Made by a program: the position numbers and the translations under genes. Under the pieces are notes generated by a model, which had not been told where the DNA came from, did no database searches, and worked only from the letters and a program-made list of their open reading frames with translations. From positions 255,456 to 319,455 of the forward strand of contig NZ_JAGGLN010000004.1 of assembly GCF_017874455.1 (NCBI RefSeq): 64,000 nucleotides of DNA, given 5' to 3'. Positions within the stretch are counted from its first letter, which is position 1; each line of letters starts with the position of its first letter. This document shows positions 18,051-27,268 of this stretch, piece by piece. The stretch is from Methanobacterium aggregans. GTDB lineage: Archaea; Methanobacteriota; Methanobacteria; Methanobacteriales; Methanobacteriaceae.

Positions 18051-18800
18051 ATGAACAACTCCCAAACAAAATTTCGTATTTTGAAGTACTTGAAAATGAC
18101 CTACAATAAAGATCCTTCAGTTTTTGCAAACAGAGTTATACTGCTTGATGAGTGTAAAATTCCTGATGCAGACCTTGGAAAAAACCTGAAACATCTTAAA
18201 AATGCGGGTTTGGTTGATATGCAGATGCGCCTGGGCGGAGACTTCATCGTGAAGATCAACAACAAAGGAATTGATGCCCTTAGCCAGATGGAACAGAAAC
18301 TACAGAAGGATGGGGAAGTGGGAAAAGATTTAATTTCTCCTTTGATGGCTGAAACCAAGGTTTACGTTGATTCAAAACTTGAAACCCTTGATACTGATAT
18401 TTTAACACGTCTAAATTTTATTTACGAAGATTTAAGCTCTGAACATCATGAGCATGGTTTTGCAAGGATTGCCTACGACTGCAGGGAGCTGCTCCTTGAT
18501 TTTTCAGATGCCTTATTCAATGAGTATGGTGATCCATTGAATGTCAAAGAAATACCAAAACGGGATCAGGCCAAAATTAAGTTACAGTACGTTCTGAAAA
18601 GTGCAGGTGAAACTGATGAACATGGTAAACTCTTATCAGCCAAACTCGATTATATTCTGAATTACTTGGATGTGTTGAACAGATTCATGGAAAAGGGAGG
18701 ACATAGAGAGATAGCTTTCAGTTTGGAAGATGCAAAATCATGTTTTATTTACACATATCTTTTCATAAGGGATGTTTTAAAACTTATAGATCGATTTTAG
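18051..18800 (+). CDS. Winged-helix protein with helical C-terminal domain
   Basis: 249 residues. Residues 1-75 look like a winged helix (ILKYLKMTYNKDP, DADLGKNLKHLKNAGLVDM, GGDFIVKINNKGIDAL). Residues 100-249 are helical, with acidic and aromatic residues (FIYEDLSSEHHEHGFARIAY), and somewhat resemble a HEPN-like bundle, but no catalytic motif is certain. It converges on ehbP with a 78-bp gap. In the ehb locus of Methanothermobacter the last gene, ehbQ, is described as a regulator; this gene could be its counterpart but faces the other way here. A DNA-binding role is inferred from the fold alone. Confidence 0.65.
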   Translation: MNNSQTKFRILKYLKMTYNKDPSVFANRVILLDECKIPDADLGKNLKHLKNAGLVDMQMRLGGDFIVKINNKGIDALSQMEQKLQKDGEVGKDLISPLMAETKVYVDSKLETLDTDILTRLNFIYEDLSSEHHEHGFARIAYDCRELLLDFSDALFNEYGDPLNVKEIPKRDQAKIKLQYVLKSAGETDEHGKLLSAKLDYILNYLDVLNRFMEKGGHREIAFSLEDAKSCFIYTYLFIRDVLKLIDRF

Positions 18801-18878
18801 AAGTTTTAAATAAAATTAAATATAAAAATAAGAATTTAAATGATTCTAGGAGATTAAAAAGAAAAATATTAAAGGGAA

Positions 18879-19145
18879 CTAAGGAGTTTTTTTATTGATC
18901 TGGGCATCAAGTCTGGCCTTAGCCTTTCTGAAGGCCGTGAGAAAAGAATCCTCTTCTCTAACAGGCGTGATTTCAAGGCCCAGTTTTCTGTGTTCCTCTA
19001 TCCATTCCTCTTCAAATATTGGAATATCTATTTTTATAGGTTCTTCCGTTGGGTTTACAACTACAAGGTTCCTGTAGGGGAATTGGGTCTCATTTATGTA
19101 ACCTCCAACACTGATTATGTGCTGGGGTCTTACAACAAACTTCAT
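18879..19145 (-). CDS. ehbP: Energy-converting hydrogenase B subunit P
   Basis: 88-residue soluble protein matching the small EhbP subunit, with features IISVGGYINETQFPYRN, VVNPTEEPIKI and a charged EEEWIEEHRKLG helix. Its role within Ehb is not established; with no membrane segment it is probably peripheral on the cytoplasmic side. It is the last gene of the minus-strand run that starts at ehbA, 195 bp after ehbO. The longer spacing leaves room for a separate promoter. The assignment rests on recognisable sequence and on position behind ehbO. Confidence 0.8.
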   Translation of the reverse strand: MKFVVRPQHIISVGGYINETQFPYRNLVVVNPTEEPIKIDIPIFEEEWIEEHRKLGLEITPVREEDSFLTAFRKAKARLDAQINKKTP

Positions 19146-19340
19146 TTAATCACCAAGATAAATTTTTTCTGTTTATTTGAATTTTATATTATTTATTTCT
19201 CTTTGAAGTGACAATGAAGGACAATTAAAACCTGCATGAAAATCTAAATCCCGCAGGTTTGAAATTATGATGGATCATTGGACTCATCATTGAATCAAAC
19301 CAGTTATCCTTCAATTGATGTCATTCAACACCCAGGCAGT

Positions 19341-20330
19341 TTATAGGAACGTTGCAACTATTGCAATGACTCCCAGTATGGATGTACCTGCAACAACTGG
19401 ATAGAACTGTTTGTTGGTGAATATTGGGGAGAATGCACTGAGTACAGCCATTAGAATTGGGAATATGAGTGCAACCAGTATGTTCACCAGTATGGTCCAG
19501 TCCATAATGTTCGGAGGCATTCCCAGGAACAGGGTTGTGAAAACAGTTGCAAGGACAAATATCAGGAATCCTCTGCTTATGTAGACGTATGCCCTGTATT
19601 TTGATGCATATTCAAGTAAGGGCCCTTCTATAACATCTGCCTTGGCCTTTAGTATGGAGAAGGGGTATTCGTTCAGGAGTACCATGAATCCTACGAAGAA
19701 CACTATTGCACCGAGTATACCTGCAACTGTGAAGAGTATGGGTCCGTGGATGTGCTGGTATGCCACTATGTCCTGCAAGTAGATACTCCTGGCCATTGTA
19801 ACGGGCACGAACATGGCTAGGTACAGGGGAAATGAACCAAATGCTATTAAACGAAAAGCCCTCATTGTACTGAGTTCTTCAAGGAATGACCTTCTTGCTT
19901 CAGGATGTTTTGCCCCCTTAACAATGTCTGGAAATGGCATTCTAAGTGAGAGAACTGATTTTGACAGTGACCCCATGAACATGTAGAGTACTTCTTCCAC
20001 CTTTAAAAGACCTATAACTGCCACCATACTTGCAAATGCTGCTAATGGGTACATCTGAGGCGTTATAACGATGAGTATGAACACCACTGATAGTAGACTT
20101 ATTATTGGCAGTGCATTGTAAAGTCTTGGCATTGGAGAGTTGGGTTTTATGGTTTCCTTAAAGAAAAACTTGATTGGGGCCATAAATCCCGGACTTGAGA
20201 TTGGTGGACCTACCCTCTGCTGGATCCTTGCATGCACAAACTTCCTTTCAATTCCTGGAAGCCATATGCTGACCAGGAAAGCCAGTATCAGTGTTCCTAT
20301 TACTGCGATTATTGAATTTATAACAGTCAT
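19341..20330 (-). CDS. ehbO: Energy-converting hydrogenase B subunit O (NuoH-like)
   Basis: 329-residue integral membrane protein of the NuoH/HycD family, which anchors the hydrogenase module and forms part of the ion pathway. It has about eight helices, and the early loop PGIERKFVHARIQQRVGPP is the hallmark of this subunit. ATG 20330 is chosen because AGGAG lies eight bases upstream; a GTG two codons earlier is less suitably placed. It follows ehbN closely and is essential for coupling H2 oxidation to ion flow. Confidence 0.95.
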   Translation of the reverse strand: MTVINSIIAVIGTLILAFLVSIWLPGIERKFVHARIQQRVGPPISSPGFMAPIKFFFKETIKPNSPMPRLYNALPIISLLSVVFILIVITPQMYPLAAFASMVAVIGLLKVEEVLYMFMGSLSKSVLSLRMPFPDIVKGAKHPEARRSFLEELSTMRAFRLIAFGSFPLYLAMFVPVTMARSIYLQDIVAYQHIHGPILFTVAGILGAIVFFVGFMVLLNEYPFSILKAKADVIEGPLLEYASKYRAYVYISRGFLIFVLATVFTTLFLGMPPNIMDWTILVNILVALIFPILMAVLSAFSPIFTNKQFYPVVAGTSILGVIAIVATFL

Positions 20331-20400
20331 CTGCACTTCTCCTAATCCCTATATCTTTATCATTTTTATCATAATTTATGTCTTATTCTGTGGATTTTTA

Positions 20401-21564
20401 TTATTTATCTGTTCTTATTATCTTGATTGCACGATCCGTGCATGTGAAACAGGGATCACACTGCACAATTGCAAGCTGGGCGTCAGTTATATGATGACCT
20501 ATGCATGCCTGCTGCATTGCCCCTATGTTTGCGATTGATGGTGTTCTTATGATTGAACCCCTTACACGGCCGTCTTCCAGTGCATAGGAATGGTAGAGTG
20601 TACCACGGGGCACCTCTATGTAGCTCTTGGTTATTGGAGCGTCATGCATCTCCCAGCTTCTGTTGGTTATCTTACCATCTGGGAGGCCTGCAACTGCCTG
20701 TCTTATTATCTTTATGGACTCGAAACATTCGAGAACCCTCATGAGGAGGTTGGATTTGACATCTCCACCATCCTGGGTTATGACATCGAATTCAAATGGG
20801 TCGTAAACAGACATTTCACGCCTTAAATCTCGCTCATATCCTGTTGCACGAAGGGTTGGTCCAGATGTGCCTAACCTTAATGCATCCTTCTGAGATATGG
20901 TTCCAACACCGGTTATACGGGACATGATCATTGGATCCGATACAAACCTGTCTGCGAAGGCCGTTAATTTCTCCTCGATTACGTCCATTCCCTCAAGGAT
21001 CTTCTGTATCCTCATCTCATCCAGTTCACATCTTGGTCTGACCCCTCCAATGATGGATGCTCCGTACTGAACCCTGTTACCCCCTATCATCCTGAGAAGT
21101 TCCATGACTGTTTCTCGGATGTAGAAAAGTCTCATTGAGAAGGTTTCATGTCCCAGAACTTCGTTTCCATGGGCCAGGTAGAGGAGGTGGCTGTGGAGTC
21201 TTTCAAGTTCCTCCATTATGATTCGTATGTAGGTTGCGCGTTCTGGTACCTCTATGTCAAGGGCCTTCTCCGCAACCATACAGGAGTTCCAGATGTGGCT
21301 GTTGGAGCATATTCCACAGACCTTTTCAGTCAGGCTGTTAGCCTTTTCAACAGGCAATCCTTCCATTATTCTTTCAATTCCCCTGTGGTTAAGCCCTATT
21401 GTTATTTCAGCGTCTTTTACAATTTCGTCTTCAACGAATAAACGTACCCTGTATGGTTCAAGGGCTGCAGGGTGCACAGTTCCCATGGATATTTCTGTTT
21501 CAATTACAGTTTGTTTGGAATTTTCATCACTTGCATTCCTGTTTCCCTTGTTATCCTCATCCAT
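20401..21564 (-). CDS. ehbN: Energy-converting hydrogenase B large [NiFe] subunit
   Basis: 387-residue catalytic subunit. The Ni-Fe ligands are in C83-G-I-C86 and, at the C-terminus, C369-DP-C372-FT-C375. Unlike many NiFe hydrogenases, the chain ends only 12 residues after the last cysteine, in a basic RAIKIIRTDK tail, so processing by a maturation protease is not obvious. It oxidises H2 and passes electrons through EhbM to ferredoxin. The family is also homologous to NuoD of complex I. AAAGGTG before ATG 21564 supports the start; the first 20 residues are a hydrophilic extension before the conserved core. Confidence 0.95.
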   Translation of the reverse strand: MDEDNKGNRNASDENSKQTVIETEISMGTVHPAALEPYRVRLFVEDEIVKDAEITIGLNHRGIERIMEGLPVEKANSLTEKVCGICSNSHIWNSCMVAEKALDIEVPERATYIRIIMEELERLHSHLLYLAHGNEVLGHETFSMRLFYIRETVMELLRMIGGNRVQYGASIIGGVRPRCELDEMRIQKILEGMDVIEEKLTAFADRFVSDPMIMSRITGVGTISQKDALRLGTSGPTLRATGYERDLRREMSVYDPFEFDVITQDGGDVKSNLLMRVLECFESIKIIRQAVAGLPDGKITNRSWEMHDAPITKSYIEVPRGTLYHSYALEDGRVRGSIIRTPSIANIGAMQQACIGHHITDAQLAIVQCDPCFTCTDRAIKIIRTDK

Positions 21565-21732
21565 AAATACACCTTTTTAAGCACATTTGGTTTAAAAACC
21601 TTTAATCCCATTATTACTTGTTTAAATATTAAATTAACTTTTAATATTCCTTTAATTTTAATATTTCTTTAAATATCCATTTGAAATTTATTGAATATTA
21701 TATTGGAACGTTAATTATCTCATTGTTTCATG

Positions 21733-22179
21733 TTATTCTGCATTAAGCAGTTTTGGAAGGGCTGCAACCACTCCAGACAGAACATCCTCTGGTCGCACCG
21801 AACATCCAGGTACCTTTGCATCAACTGGTATGATATTATCAACAGGTCCTGCAATTTCTTCTGAGGGTATATCCCCATGTATGTTCTTGTAAACTCCGCC
21901 CATCAATGCACATGCACCTGCTGCAACAACAGCTTTGGGTTCCGGAATTGCATCGTATATTTCACGCAGGGGCTGTTCCGTGTGTTTTGTTACCGGGCCT
22001 GTGACTACAAGAACATCTGCTTCCCTTGGATTCCATGTTAAAAAGACTTTGTACTGTTCTGCATCGTATTTTGGTGAAAGTATGCAGTTGACTATCTCAA
22101 TATCGCATCCATTGCATCCTCCAGTGTACACGAGCATGACATGCACGGCCCTTGCCCTTGAATATGATTTTAAACTCAT
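21733..22179 (-). CDS. ehbM: Energy-converting hydrogenase B small [NiFe] subunit
   Basis: 148-residue NuoB-like subunit that binds the proximal [4Fe-4S] cluster through C22, C25 (TGGCNGCDIEI), C90 (AAGACALMGG) and C126 (VPGCSVRPED). It bridges the catalytic subunit EhbN and the ferredoxin-like subunits. There is no signal peptide, as expected for a cytoplasmic-facing membrane hydrogenase. It is separated from ehbL by 125 bp and from ehbN by 168 bp, unusually wide gaps for this operon. Confidence 0.95.
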   Translation of the reverse strand: MSLKSYSRARAVHVMLVYTGGCNGCDIEIVNCILSPKYDAEQYKVFLTWNPREADVLVVTGPVTKHTEQPLREIYDAIPEPKAVVAAGACALMGGVYKNIHGDIPSEEIAGPVDNIIPVDAKVPGCSVRPEDVLSGVVAALPKLLNAE

Positions 22180-22304
22180 ATCATTCCTCTTTTAAGGTTT
22201 TTTAAGGTTACTTTAAGGTCAGTTTGTTAAGATCATCTTTTTTTATGTTCTTATGTTGATTTCTTAAGGTTACTTCGTGACCATTCCTAATTCAATGCTT
22301 TATT

Positions 22305-22790
22305 TTATTCCTTCCTCTTCTTCAATACCGTTGAATCTGATAAAAATTGTGATATGAATGCTATTTTATCATCGGATATTTTAACAGGCTTTTCAAGGAG
22401 TGTGGATATGTCTGATTCTGGATGACCAACATCGTTTGGATGTATGGTTCCTGCCTCCCCGAAAAGGGCGTATAATGGACAGAAATCATGACAGTAATAA
22501 CAGTGAACACATTTTTCACTGTGGAGAACTGGAATCTGAGTTTTCATCATTCCCTCCATAAGCTGAACTGGTTCGTCAAGGTCCACCATTTCAACTGCTC
22601 CTGTTGGGCAGGCGTTACTGCATCCTCCGCATCCTATGCATGGTACCTCTGCAACCTTGTCTGTGGGGACTATTCTGCCTTCAAGAATTTTGCTTCTAAG
22701 TTCCATGTCTGTAACACGGTCTGAGGCAAATAGTATCCTTTTCAGGTTGCTGTAGGCTCCCTCCAGAAATATTCTGATTAAATTTTTCAT
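22305..22790 (-). CDS. ehbL: Energy-converting hydrogenase B ferredoxin subunit L
   Basis: 161-residue two-cluster ferredoxin with CIGCGGCSNACP and CVHCYYCHDFCP, each of the CxxCxxCxxxCP type binding [4Fe-4S]. It is related to NuoI/HycF, which shuttle electrons between the hydrogenase small subunit and soluble ferredoxin. The C-terminal 45 residues are a charged tail. Its start overlaps the ehbK stop by four bases (ATGA), so the two are translationally coupled. Confidence 0.92.
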   Translation of the reverse strand: MKNLIRIFLEGAYSNLKRILFASDRVTDMELRSKILEGRIVPTDKVAEVPCIGCGGCSNACPTGAVEMVDLDEPVQLMEGMMKTQIPVLHSEKCVHCYYCHDFCPLYALFGEAGTIHPNDVGHPESDISTLLEKPVKISDDKIAFISQFLSDSTVLKKRKE

Positions 22791-24148
22791 TGTGATACCT
22801 CGAATTCCCTTTCAAATAGTATGGCCCTTGCCGGACATGCATTTGAGCATGCACCACAGTAGGTACATTTTGAATCATCAACAACTATACTGCCATCTTC
22901 ACCTTCAGTTATGGCCTCTTCAGGACAGATCTTGGTGCAGAGTTTGCACCTCATGCAGAGTTTGTCCTGTACAAATGTGAAACCATCGGTTATTGACATT
23001 TTATGCATGGTTGTCTTTTTGATGGCATCCTTTGGACAGTGTATGGCACATTTTTCGCAGAGAACACATTTTTCAAGGTCAACTTCAATTGAACCTTTTT
23101 TAAGGGTTATTGCATTCTTAGGACAGACCTCTGCACAGACACCGCAGGATATGCAATCATCAGAAACATCTCCCTTCCATGTGATGTTTTCAAAGCTTCT
23201 TGCCTCGCTGTAATCACAGGCTTTGACACATCTTCCACATGACACACAGAATCCCTTAACAGTTCTTTCAGGGCCTTCTGAAAGTCTCAGTGTGCCTACT
23301 GGACAGGCTTCAAGGCATTCCATTGTTTTGCAGTCCTTGCAGAGGGTTGGGTCGTACCTCATCTTACCGTTGATCTGCCTGAGTGCCCCACGGGTGCATG
23401 CGTCTGCACATAGTCCACAGTTGAGGCATGAAACTATGTTGCCCTCAATTTCCTCATCTTCTTCAGGTTTTCTGATGTTCACCTCAAAGTCATTGATGTA
23501 GATTGCGTTTTGTGGGCATTCCTTCATGCACTTCAGGCATAGGGTGCATTTCTCAGGGTCTATGACACCTTCTTCTATGGCTCCAACTGGACATACATCT
23601 TCACACACACGGCACTGGGTGCATTTTCCTTCAAGGTTCACATCAACCATTATTGCATCTGTTGGACAGTAGTACTCACATCTTCCGCAGAGGGTGCATT
23701 TCTCAGTGTCTGTGATCACATTGGTCCTCTGAACTTTTTCATCCTCTTTCTTGGCAGGAAGAGTTGGTTGAACAGTTAGATTAAGTGCTTCGAGAAATTT
23801 AAGCTGTCTGTCCTCTATAACATCATAAGCATCCACTCTTGCATCTATTGGACATGCATCGGCACATATTCCACATCTTGAACATATGCCCTTCACAACC
23901 CCATCTTCGATGTGTATGCTGTTAACAGGACAGGTCATTTCACATACTCCACATGCGTTGCATCTTGCTCTGTCAACAACGTAACCCCCATATCTATTTT
24001 TAAATATGGCCCGGTTTGGACAGGCTTCGGCACATGCTCCGCAGGTGATGCAGCTGAATGCTTTGCCTTCAATGAGTCTTATTGCCTCTGTTGGACATTC
24101 CTTGATACATTCCCCAAGGCCTTCACATTTTTTAGTTGATAAGAACAT
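22787..24148 (-). CDS. ehbK: Energy-converting hydrogenase B polyferredoxin
   Basis: 453-residue polyferredoxin. I count fourteen Cys clusters of the CxxCxxCxxxC kind. The first (CEGLGECIKEC) and ninth (CKDCKTMECLEAC) have altered spacing; the other twelve are canonical. This could carry well over ten [4Fe-4S] clusters and act as an electron wire or store between Ehb and other ferredoxin-dependent enzymes. It starts at ATG 24148 after a 108-bp or longer leader and is coupled to ehbL by an ATGA overlap. Confidence 0.93.
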   Translation of the reverse strand: MFLSTKKCEGLGECIKECPTEAIRLIEGKAFSCITCGACAEACPNRAIFKNRYGGYVVDRARCNACGVCEMTCPVNSIHIEDGVVKGICSRCGICADACPIDARVDAYDVIEDRQLKFLEALNLTVQPTLPAKKEDEKVQRTNVITDTEKCTLCGRCEYYCPTDAIMVDVNLEGKCTQCRVCEDVCPVGAIEEGVIDPEKCTLCLKCMKECPQNAIYINDFEVNIRKPEEDEEIEGNIVSCLNCGLCADACTRGALRQINGKMRYDPTLCKDCKTMECLEACPVGTLRLSEGPERTVKGFCVSCGRCVKACDYSEARSFENITWKGDVSDDCISCGVCAEVCPKNAITLKKGSIEVDLEKCVLCEKCAIHCPKDAIKKTTMHKMSITDGFTFVQDKLCMRCKLCTKICPEEAITEGEDGSIVVDDSKCTYCGACSNACPARAILFEREFEVSQ

Positions 24149-24256
24149 TAGTATTACCTTCCATTCCCTTTAAATATTAAAATTTCTTTTAATTCCCCTT
24201 TAATCCCATATATGTTAAATTTCATGATTTTGAGTTATGATTCACTTTAATTCATG

Positions 24257-24391
24257 CTAATGTTTAATTTCATGGTAATATGATGTATGTTTTAATGGGA
24301 TTTTCTTCTTTCCGAACAGAAATCCCCTTTTGACGTAACCCATCAGGGTATCAAGTCTGTGATAATCCTGGAAATTTTCGATATTTTTCAG
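24257..24391 (-). other. Out-of-frame coding continuation behind ehbJ
   Basis: Directly after and overlapping the ehbJ stop, another frame reads about 44 codons to a TAG at 24257-24259 with a clearly protein-like sequence (KNIENFQDYHRLDTLMGYV, then KRGFLFGKKKIPLKH). It has no good start codon; the only ATG (24343) would give 28 residues. One added G in GAGGAC at the ehbJ end would fuse it to ehbJ as a roughly 133-residue protein. It is either the C-terminus of EhbJ broken by a 1-bp deletion or sequencing error, or a separate small gene with an unusual start. Confidence 0.5.
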
Positions 24392-24657
24392 TCCTCGTTC
24401 TCTATGCTTCTTCCCCTTCCAAAGAGTAGTTTACCCACAATTATTCCTATAAATGCTGCTACGAATCCTGATGCAAATGGAACATCTGTGTAGTAAGGAA
24501 ATGCACCGAGGAAGTACGCCATAGCCACCGCAAATATGAGTGTAACCATGTAAACTGATGTATCGAATTTTAGCTTGCTTTCTGGGTTTTCTTTGATCCT
24601 TGTTCCCAGTATGAATCCTAATAAGAATCCTAAAATTATTGGGCCTGCGTAAACCAT
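24388..24657 (-). CDS. ehbJ: Energy-converting hydrogenase B subunit J
   Basis: 89-residue protein with three predicted membrane helices (GPIILGFLLGFILGTRI, TSVYMVTLIFAVAMAYFLGA, GFVAAFIGIIVGKLLFG) and a short charged end. It is a small accessory membrane subunit of Ehb, assigned by order between ehbI and ehbK. The ATG directly follows the ehbI stop. The coding sequence may be C-terminally shortened, because an open frame continues downstream in another phase. Confidence 0.82.
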   Translation of the reverse strand: MVYAGPIILGFLLGFILGTRIKENPESKLKFDTSVYMVTLIFAVAMAYFLGAFPYYTDVPFASGFVAAFIGIIVGKLLFGRGRSIENED

Positions 24658-25137
24658 TTAGATCTCCTCTTCATTCATGTTTTCAAGCAGTTTCTTACTT
24701 TCAAGGAAGGTTATCACCACTGCAGTCAGTCCCACCATAACCTTGAGACCCACAACGAAGTTGAGGTATGGAATGATACCTGCGTGTATTGGATCAGGGT
24801 AGTCAAATATGTGCTGTATGAACTGTGGTACAATACCGTAGAGGTTAACTCCAAGGTTGTAGAGGAAGAATCCTGATGTGAAGAGTCCTGCAAGGCCCAG
24901 GAAAACATATGCAAGGGCCCCTGCACTTTCAAGTGATGCCATGAAGTTGTGGGTTATGTGAATTGGGTTTTCCTTTACACCGTAGACAACCAAACAGAAT
25001 ATCAGTGCTCCTGCTATTATGGCACCTCCCTGAAATCCTCCTCCAGGAGTTATGTGTCCTCCGAGTATGGTTAAAATACCGTAACACATCAATATTAATG
25101 ATGCTGGAAGTGCGAAGAGTTTAAGTATTGTGCTCAT
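24658..25137 (-). CDS. ehbI: Energy-converting hydrogenase B subunit I (MnhB-like)
   Basis: 159-residue membrane protein containing the MnhB/MrpB domain: GGHITPGGGFQGGAIIAGAL is the diagnostic loop. It has four helices and a charged C-terminus. Related subunits belong to Mrp Na+/H+ antiporters, suggesting that this part of Ehb forms an ion-translocating module. It abuts ehbH and ehbJ with no gap. Confidence 0.88.
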   Translation of the reverse strand: MSTILKLFALPASLILMCYGILTILGGHITPGGGFQGGAIIAGALIFCLVVYGVKENPIHITHNFMASLESAGALAYVFLGLAGLFTSGFFLYNLGVNLYGIVPQFIQHIFDYPDPIHAGIIPYLNFVVGLKVMVGLTAVVITFLESKKLLENMNEEEI

Positions 25138-25419
25138 CTAATCATCCCCTCCAAAGTCCACTTTTCCCCTTCCGAATATGAGTAGAGTTACAACAACTGC
25201 AGTTACAAGTATGAGTGCTTCTCCAAGGGTGTCGTAGCCTCTCCAATCAAATACAACGTTTGTTACCATGTTTGGGGCTATTTGTGGTCCAATCCAGTTG
25301 TATATGTAACTTATTCCAGGATAGATCATGTTACTGAAGTGGAATATGGACTCAAAAAGTGCTATTGCGAACACTAAGAGTGCAAATCCTGATATTATGT
25401 TTCTTAATCCCTCAGACAT
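25138..25419 (-). CDS. ehbH: Energy-converting hydrogenase B subunit H
   Basis: 93-residue protein with two membrane helices flanking an extracytoplasmic loop, followed by NVVFDWRGYDTLGEALIL, a segment shared with Mrp/Mbh small subunits (MbhE-like). It is an accessory ion-module subunit of Ehb. It overlaps the ehbG end by eight bases and directly precedes ehbI. Confidence 0.82.
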   Translation of the reverse strand: MSEGLRNIISGFALLVFAIALFESIFHFSNMIYPGISYIYNWIGPQIAPNMVTNVVFDWRGYDTLGEALILVTAVVVTLLIFGRGKVDFGGDD

Positions 25420-25750
25420 TTAGATTCCCCCAGTAGAATAATGTTACAATAATTCCAAGTGTCACCACAACGTAGAATGTCATGTTGGCCAGTGAATCGT
25501 TCTGCTCTCGTTTGAGTTTGGGCATGATGGGCATTGCCACAACAACCAGTACAAGGAGTAGAATGAATGCAAATATCATGAGTACCTTGCTTACAACCCT
25601 GAGCATTATAACTGCCACTAGAAGGGTGGATATGATTGCTATTTCTCCTGCCAACATGGATGAAGTTGACACGTTTGTTAATGGTCCCTCTTCCTCTGTT
25701 TCACTTCGAATATCCTTTATTTTCTTTACTATAATATCATAGATGCTCAT
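25412..25750 (-). CDS. ehbG: Energy-converting hydrogenase B subunit G
   Basis: 112-residue membrane protein: a hydrophilic N-terminus (IVKKIKDIRSETEEEG) and three helices. It is assigned by position between ehbF and ehbH; no enzymatic motif is seen. It is part of the membrane arm. It starts 15 bp after ehbF and overlaps ehbH. Confidence 0.8.
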   Translation of the reverse strand: MSIYDIIVKKIKDIRSETEEEGPLTNVSTSSMLAGEIAIISTLLVAVIMLRVVSKVLMIFAFILLLVLVVVAMPIMPKLKREQNDSLANMTFYVVVTLGIIVTLFYWGNLNV

Positions 25751-25765
25751 AGAATCCCCCTATTA

Positions 25766-27268
25766 CTATGCAAGGCTCATCGCCAGCCCGTGCAGAGAAT
25801 TGGTTGCAAGGCCAGGGAACAGACCGAGTGTTAAACATATGATCAGGAACACAACCATCGCAAGTAGTGTTACCCTTGGTATTTTTTCGTTCTTAATTTC
25901 GAGGCCCTCTGGTTTTGACCGCATGTAAATGGCGTAGAAAGCCCTCATAAAGGTCATGAAAGTCACAATACTCAGGAGTATCATTATTATACCCAGTTCA
26001 GGCAATCCTGCATCTACAGCGGCCTGACAGAGCATCAGCTTACTCTGGAATACATTTAATGGAGGAACTCCTGCCATTGCAAATCCTGCTATCATAACCA
26101 GGAGTGCTGTTTTTGGTGACTGTACCATCATACCACCCAGCTTCCTTATATCGCTTTCCCTGGTTTTGTAGAGTATGGTACCGAAACCTATGAAGAGGAA
26201 TGCGGTTATTACAAGTTCGTTAACAGCCTGGAACAGTCCTGCTGTTATTCCCATTGCAGTTCCAAGTCCCAGTCCTATTCCAATGTATCCAAGTTCACCC
26301 ACTGCAAGGTAAGCTATGATCCGTTTGAAATCTGTCTGGTTCAGTGCCATGGTTATGCCCAGCACCATTGCAAGGAGGGATATTCCTATTATGAAGACCT
26401 TGGAGAATGGAAGGTATCCGAAGATTCTGATTATTATGACACCAAGGGCTACGAACATCACAACTGAGAATGCCTGAAGCAGTGCAGCTCCGTTTGGAAG
26501 AGCTTTGCTGTAAACTGCGGATTTTATTGAGTGGAAAGGTGGAAGTCCAGAACCGTAGAGCCATCCAAAGGTTATGAGGCCACATGCCATCAGAAGTACT
26601 GGACTTTTTGGATCCACCATTCCATGTTTAATGGCGTAGACTATATCCGTGATGTTAACGTTTCCTGTAACTCCAAGGAGGAATGCTATTCCAAGAAGCA
26701 TCAAAGGTGATGCTATGCTCCCAAGTATCATGTACTTTAGGGCTGTTTCGTAGCTGCCCTTGACCTTGGAAACCAGGATTATACCAACCTGTGCCAGTGC
26801 TGCTATCTCAAAGAAGACGTAAAGGTTGAATATGTCGTCTGTGAGTATTAAAGCAGTTATTGAAGCTGCAAGCATGAATAAAAGGTATCCATACACTCCT
26901 GAAGGTCTTTTAACCTCGTAAAGAGATAAGAATATTGAAAACAATGCCACGATTCCCACTATGAATATGAAGAGCTTCTGTGCGCTTCCAAATACGTAGG
27001 TGATCGCAGGGTGGAAGATATTCAGTGCTGAACCCGTTATGAATGCAGGTAGTCCCGTTGCTATGGTTCCATTTTGAATGAGGGGTGCGTATCCCCCGAA
27101 ATAATGGGTTCCGTAGCTTGCAAAAAGTGGTATTATTGGCAGTGCCAGTGCAATGATCACTGATAATGCCTTGATCGTGCGATCCCTTTCATGAATCAGG
27201 TTCAGGAAAAGGGCACATGTAATTGGTATTATAACCATCAGTGGGATTAAGGAATTCATATAGTCCAT
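25766..27268 (-). CDS. ehbF: Energy-converting hydrogenase B subunit F (NuoN/MnhD-like)
   Basis: 500-residue antiporter-like subunit with about 14 helices, of the NuoN/NuoM/MnhD proton-conducting family. Recognisable pieces are LTDDIFNLYVFFEIAALAQ, the GWLYGSGLPPFHSIKSAVYS loop with the key lysine, and AYLAVGELGYIGIG. It is the main candidate for Na+ or H+ translocation driving ferredoxin reduction. The start is ATG 27268 behind GGAGGG; the further-upstream codons overlap a possible small gene. Confidence 0.93.
   Translation of the reverse strand: MDYMNSLIPLMVIIPITCALFLNLIHERDRTIKALSVIIALALPIIPLFASYGTHYFGGYAPLIQNGTIATGLPAFITGSALNIFHPAITYVFGSAQKLFIFIVGIVALFSIFLSLYEVKRPSGVYGYLLFMLAASITALILTDDIFNLYVFFEIAALAQVGIILVSKVKGSYETALKYMILGSIASPLMLLGIAFLLGVTGNVNITDIVYAIKHGMVDPKSPVLLMACGLITFGWLYGSGLPPFHSIKSAVYSKALPNGAALLQAFSVVMFVALGVIIIRIFGYLPFSKVFIIGISLLAMVLGITMALNQTDFKRIIAYLAVGELGYIGIGLGLGTAMGITAGLFQAVNELVITAFLFIGFGTILYKTRESDIRKLGGMMVQSPKTALLVMIAGFAMAGVPPLNVFQSKLMLCQAAVDAGLPELGIIMILLSIVTFMTFMRAFYAIYMRSKPEGLEIKNEKIPRVTLLAMVVFLIICLTLGLFPGLATNSLHGLAMSLA

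Noticed and set aside
22196..22276. Repeated TTAAGGTTAC-like words between ehbL and ehbM
   Set aside because: Short, imperfect and AT-rich; likely chance, with no array or stable structure.
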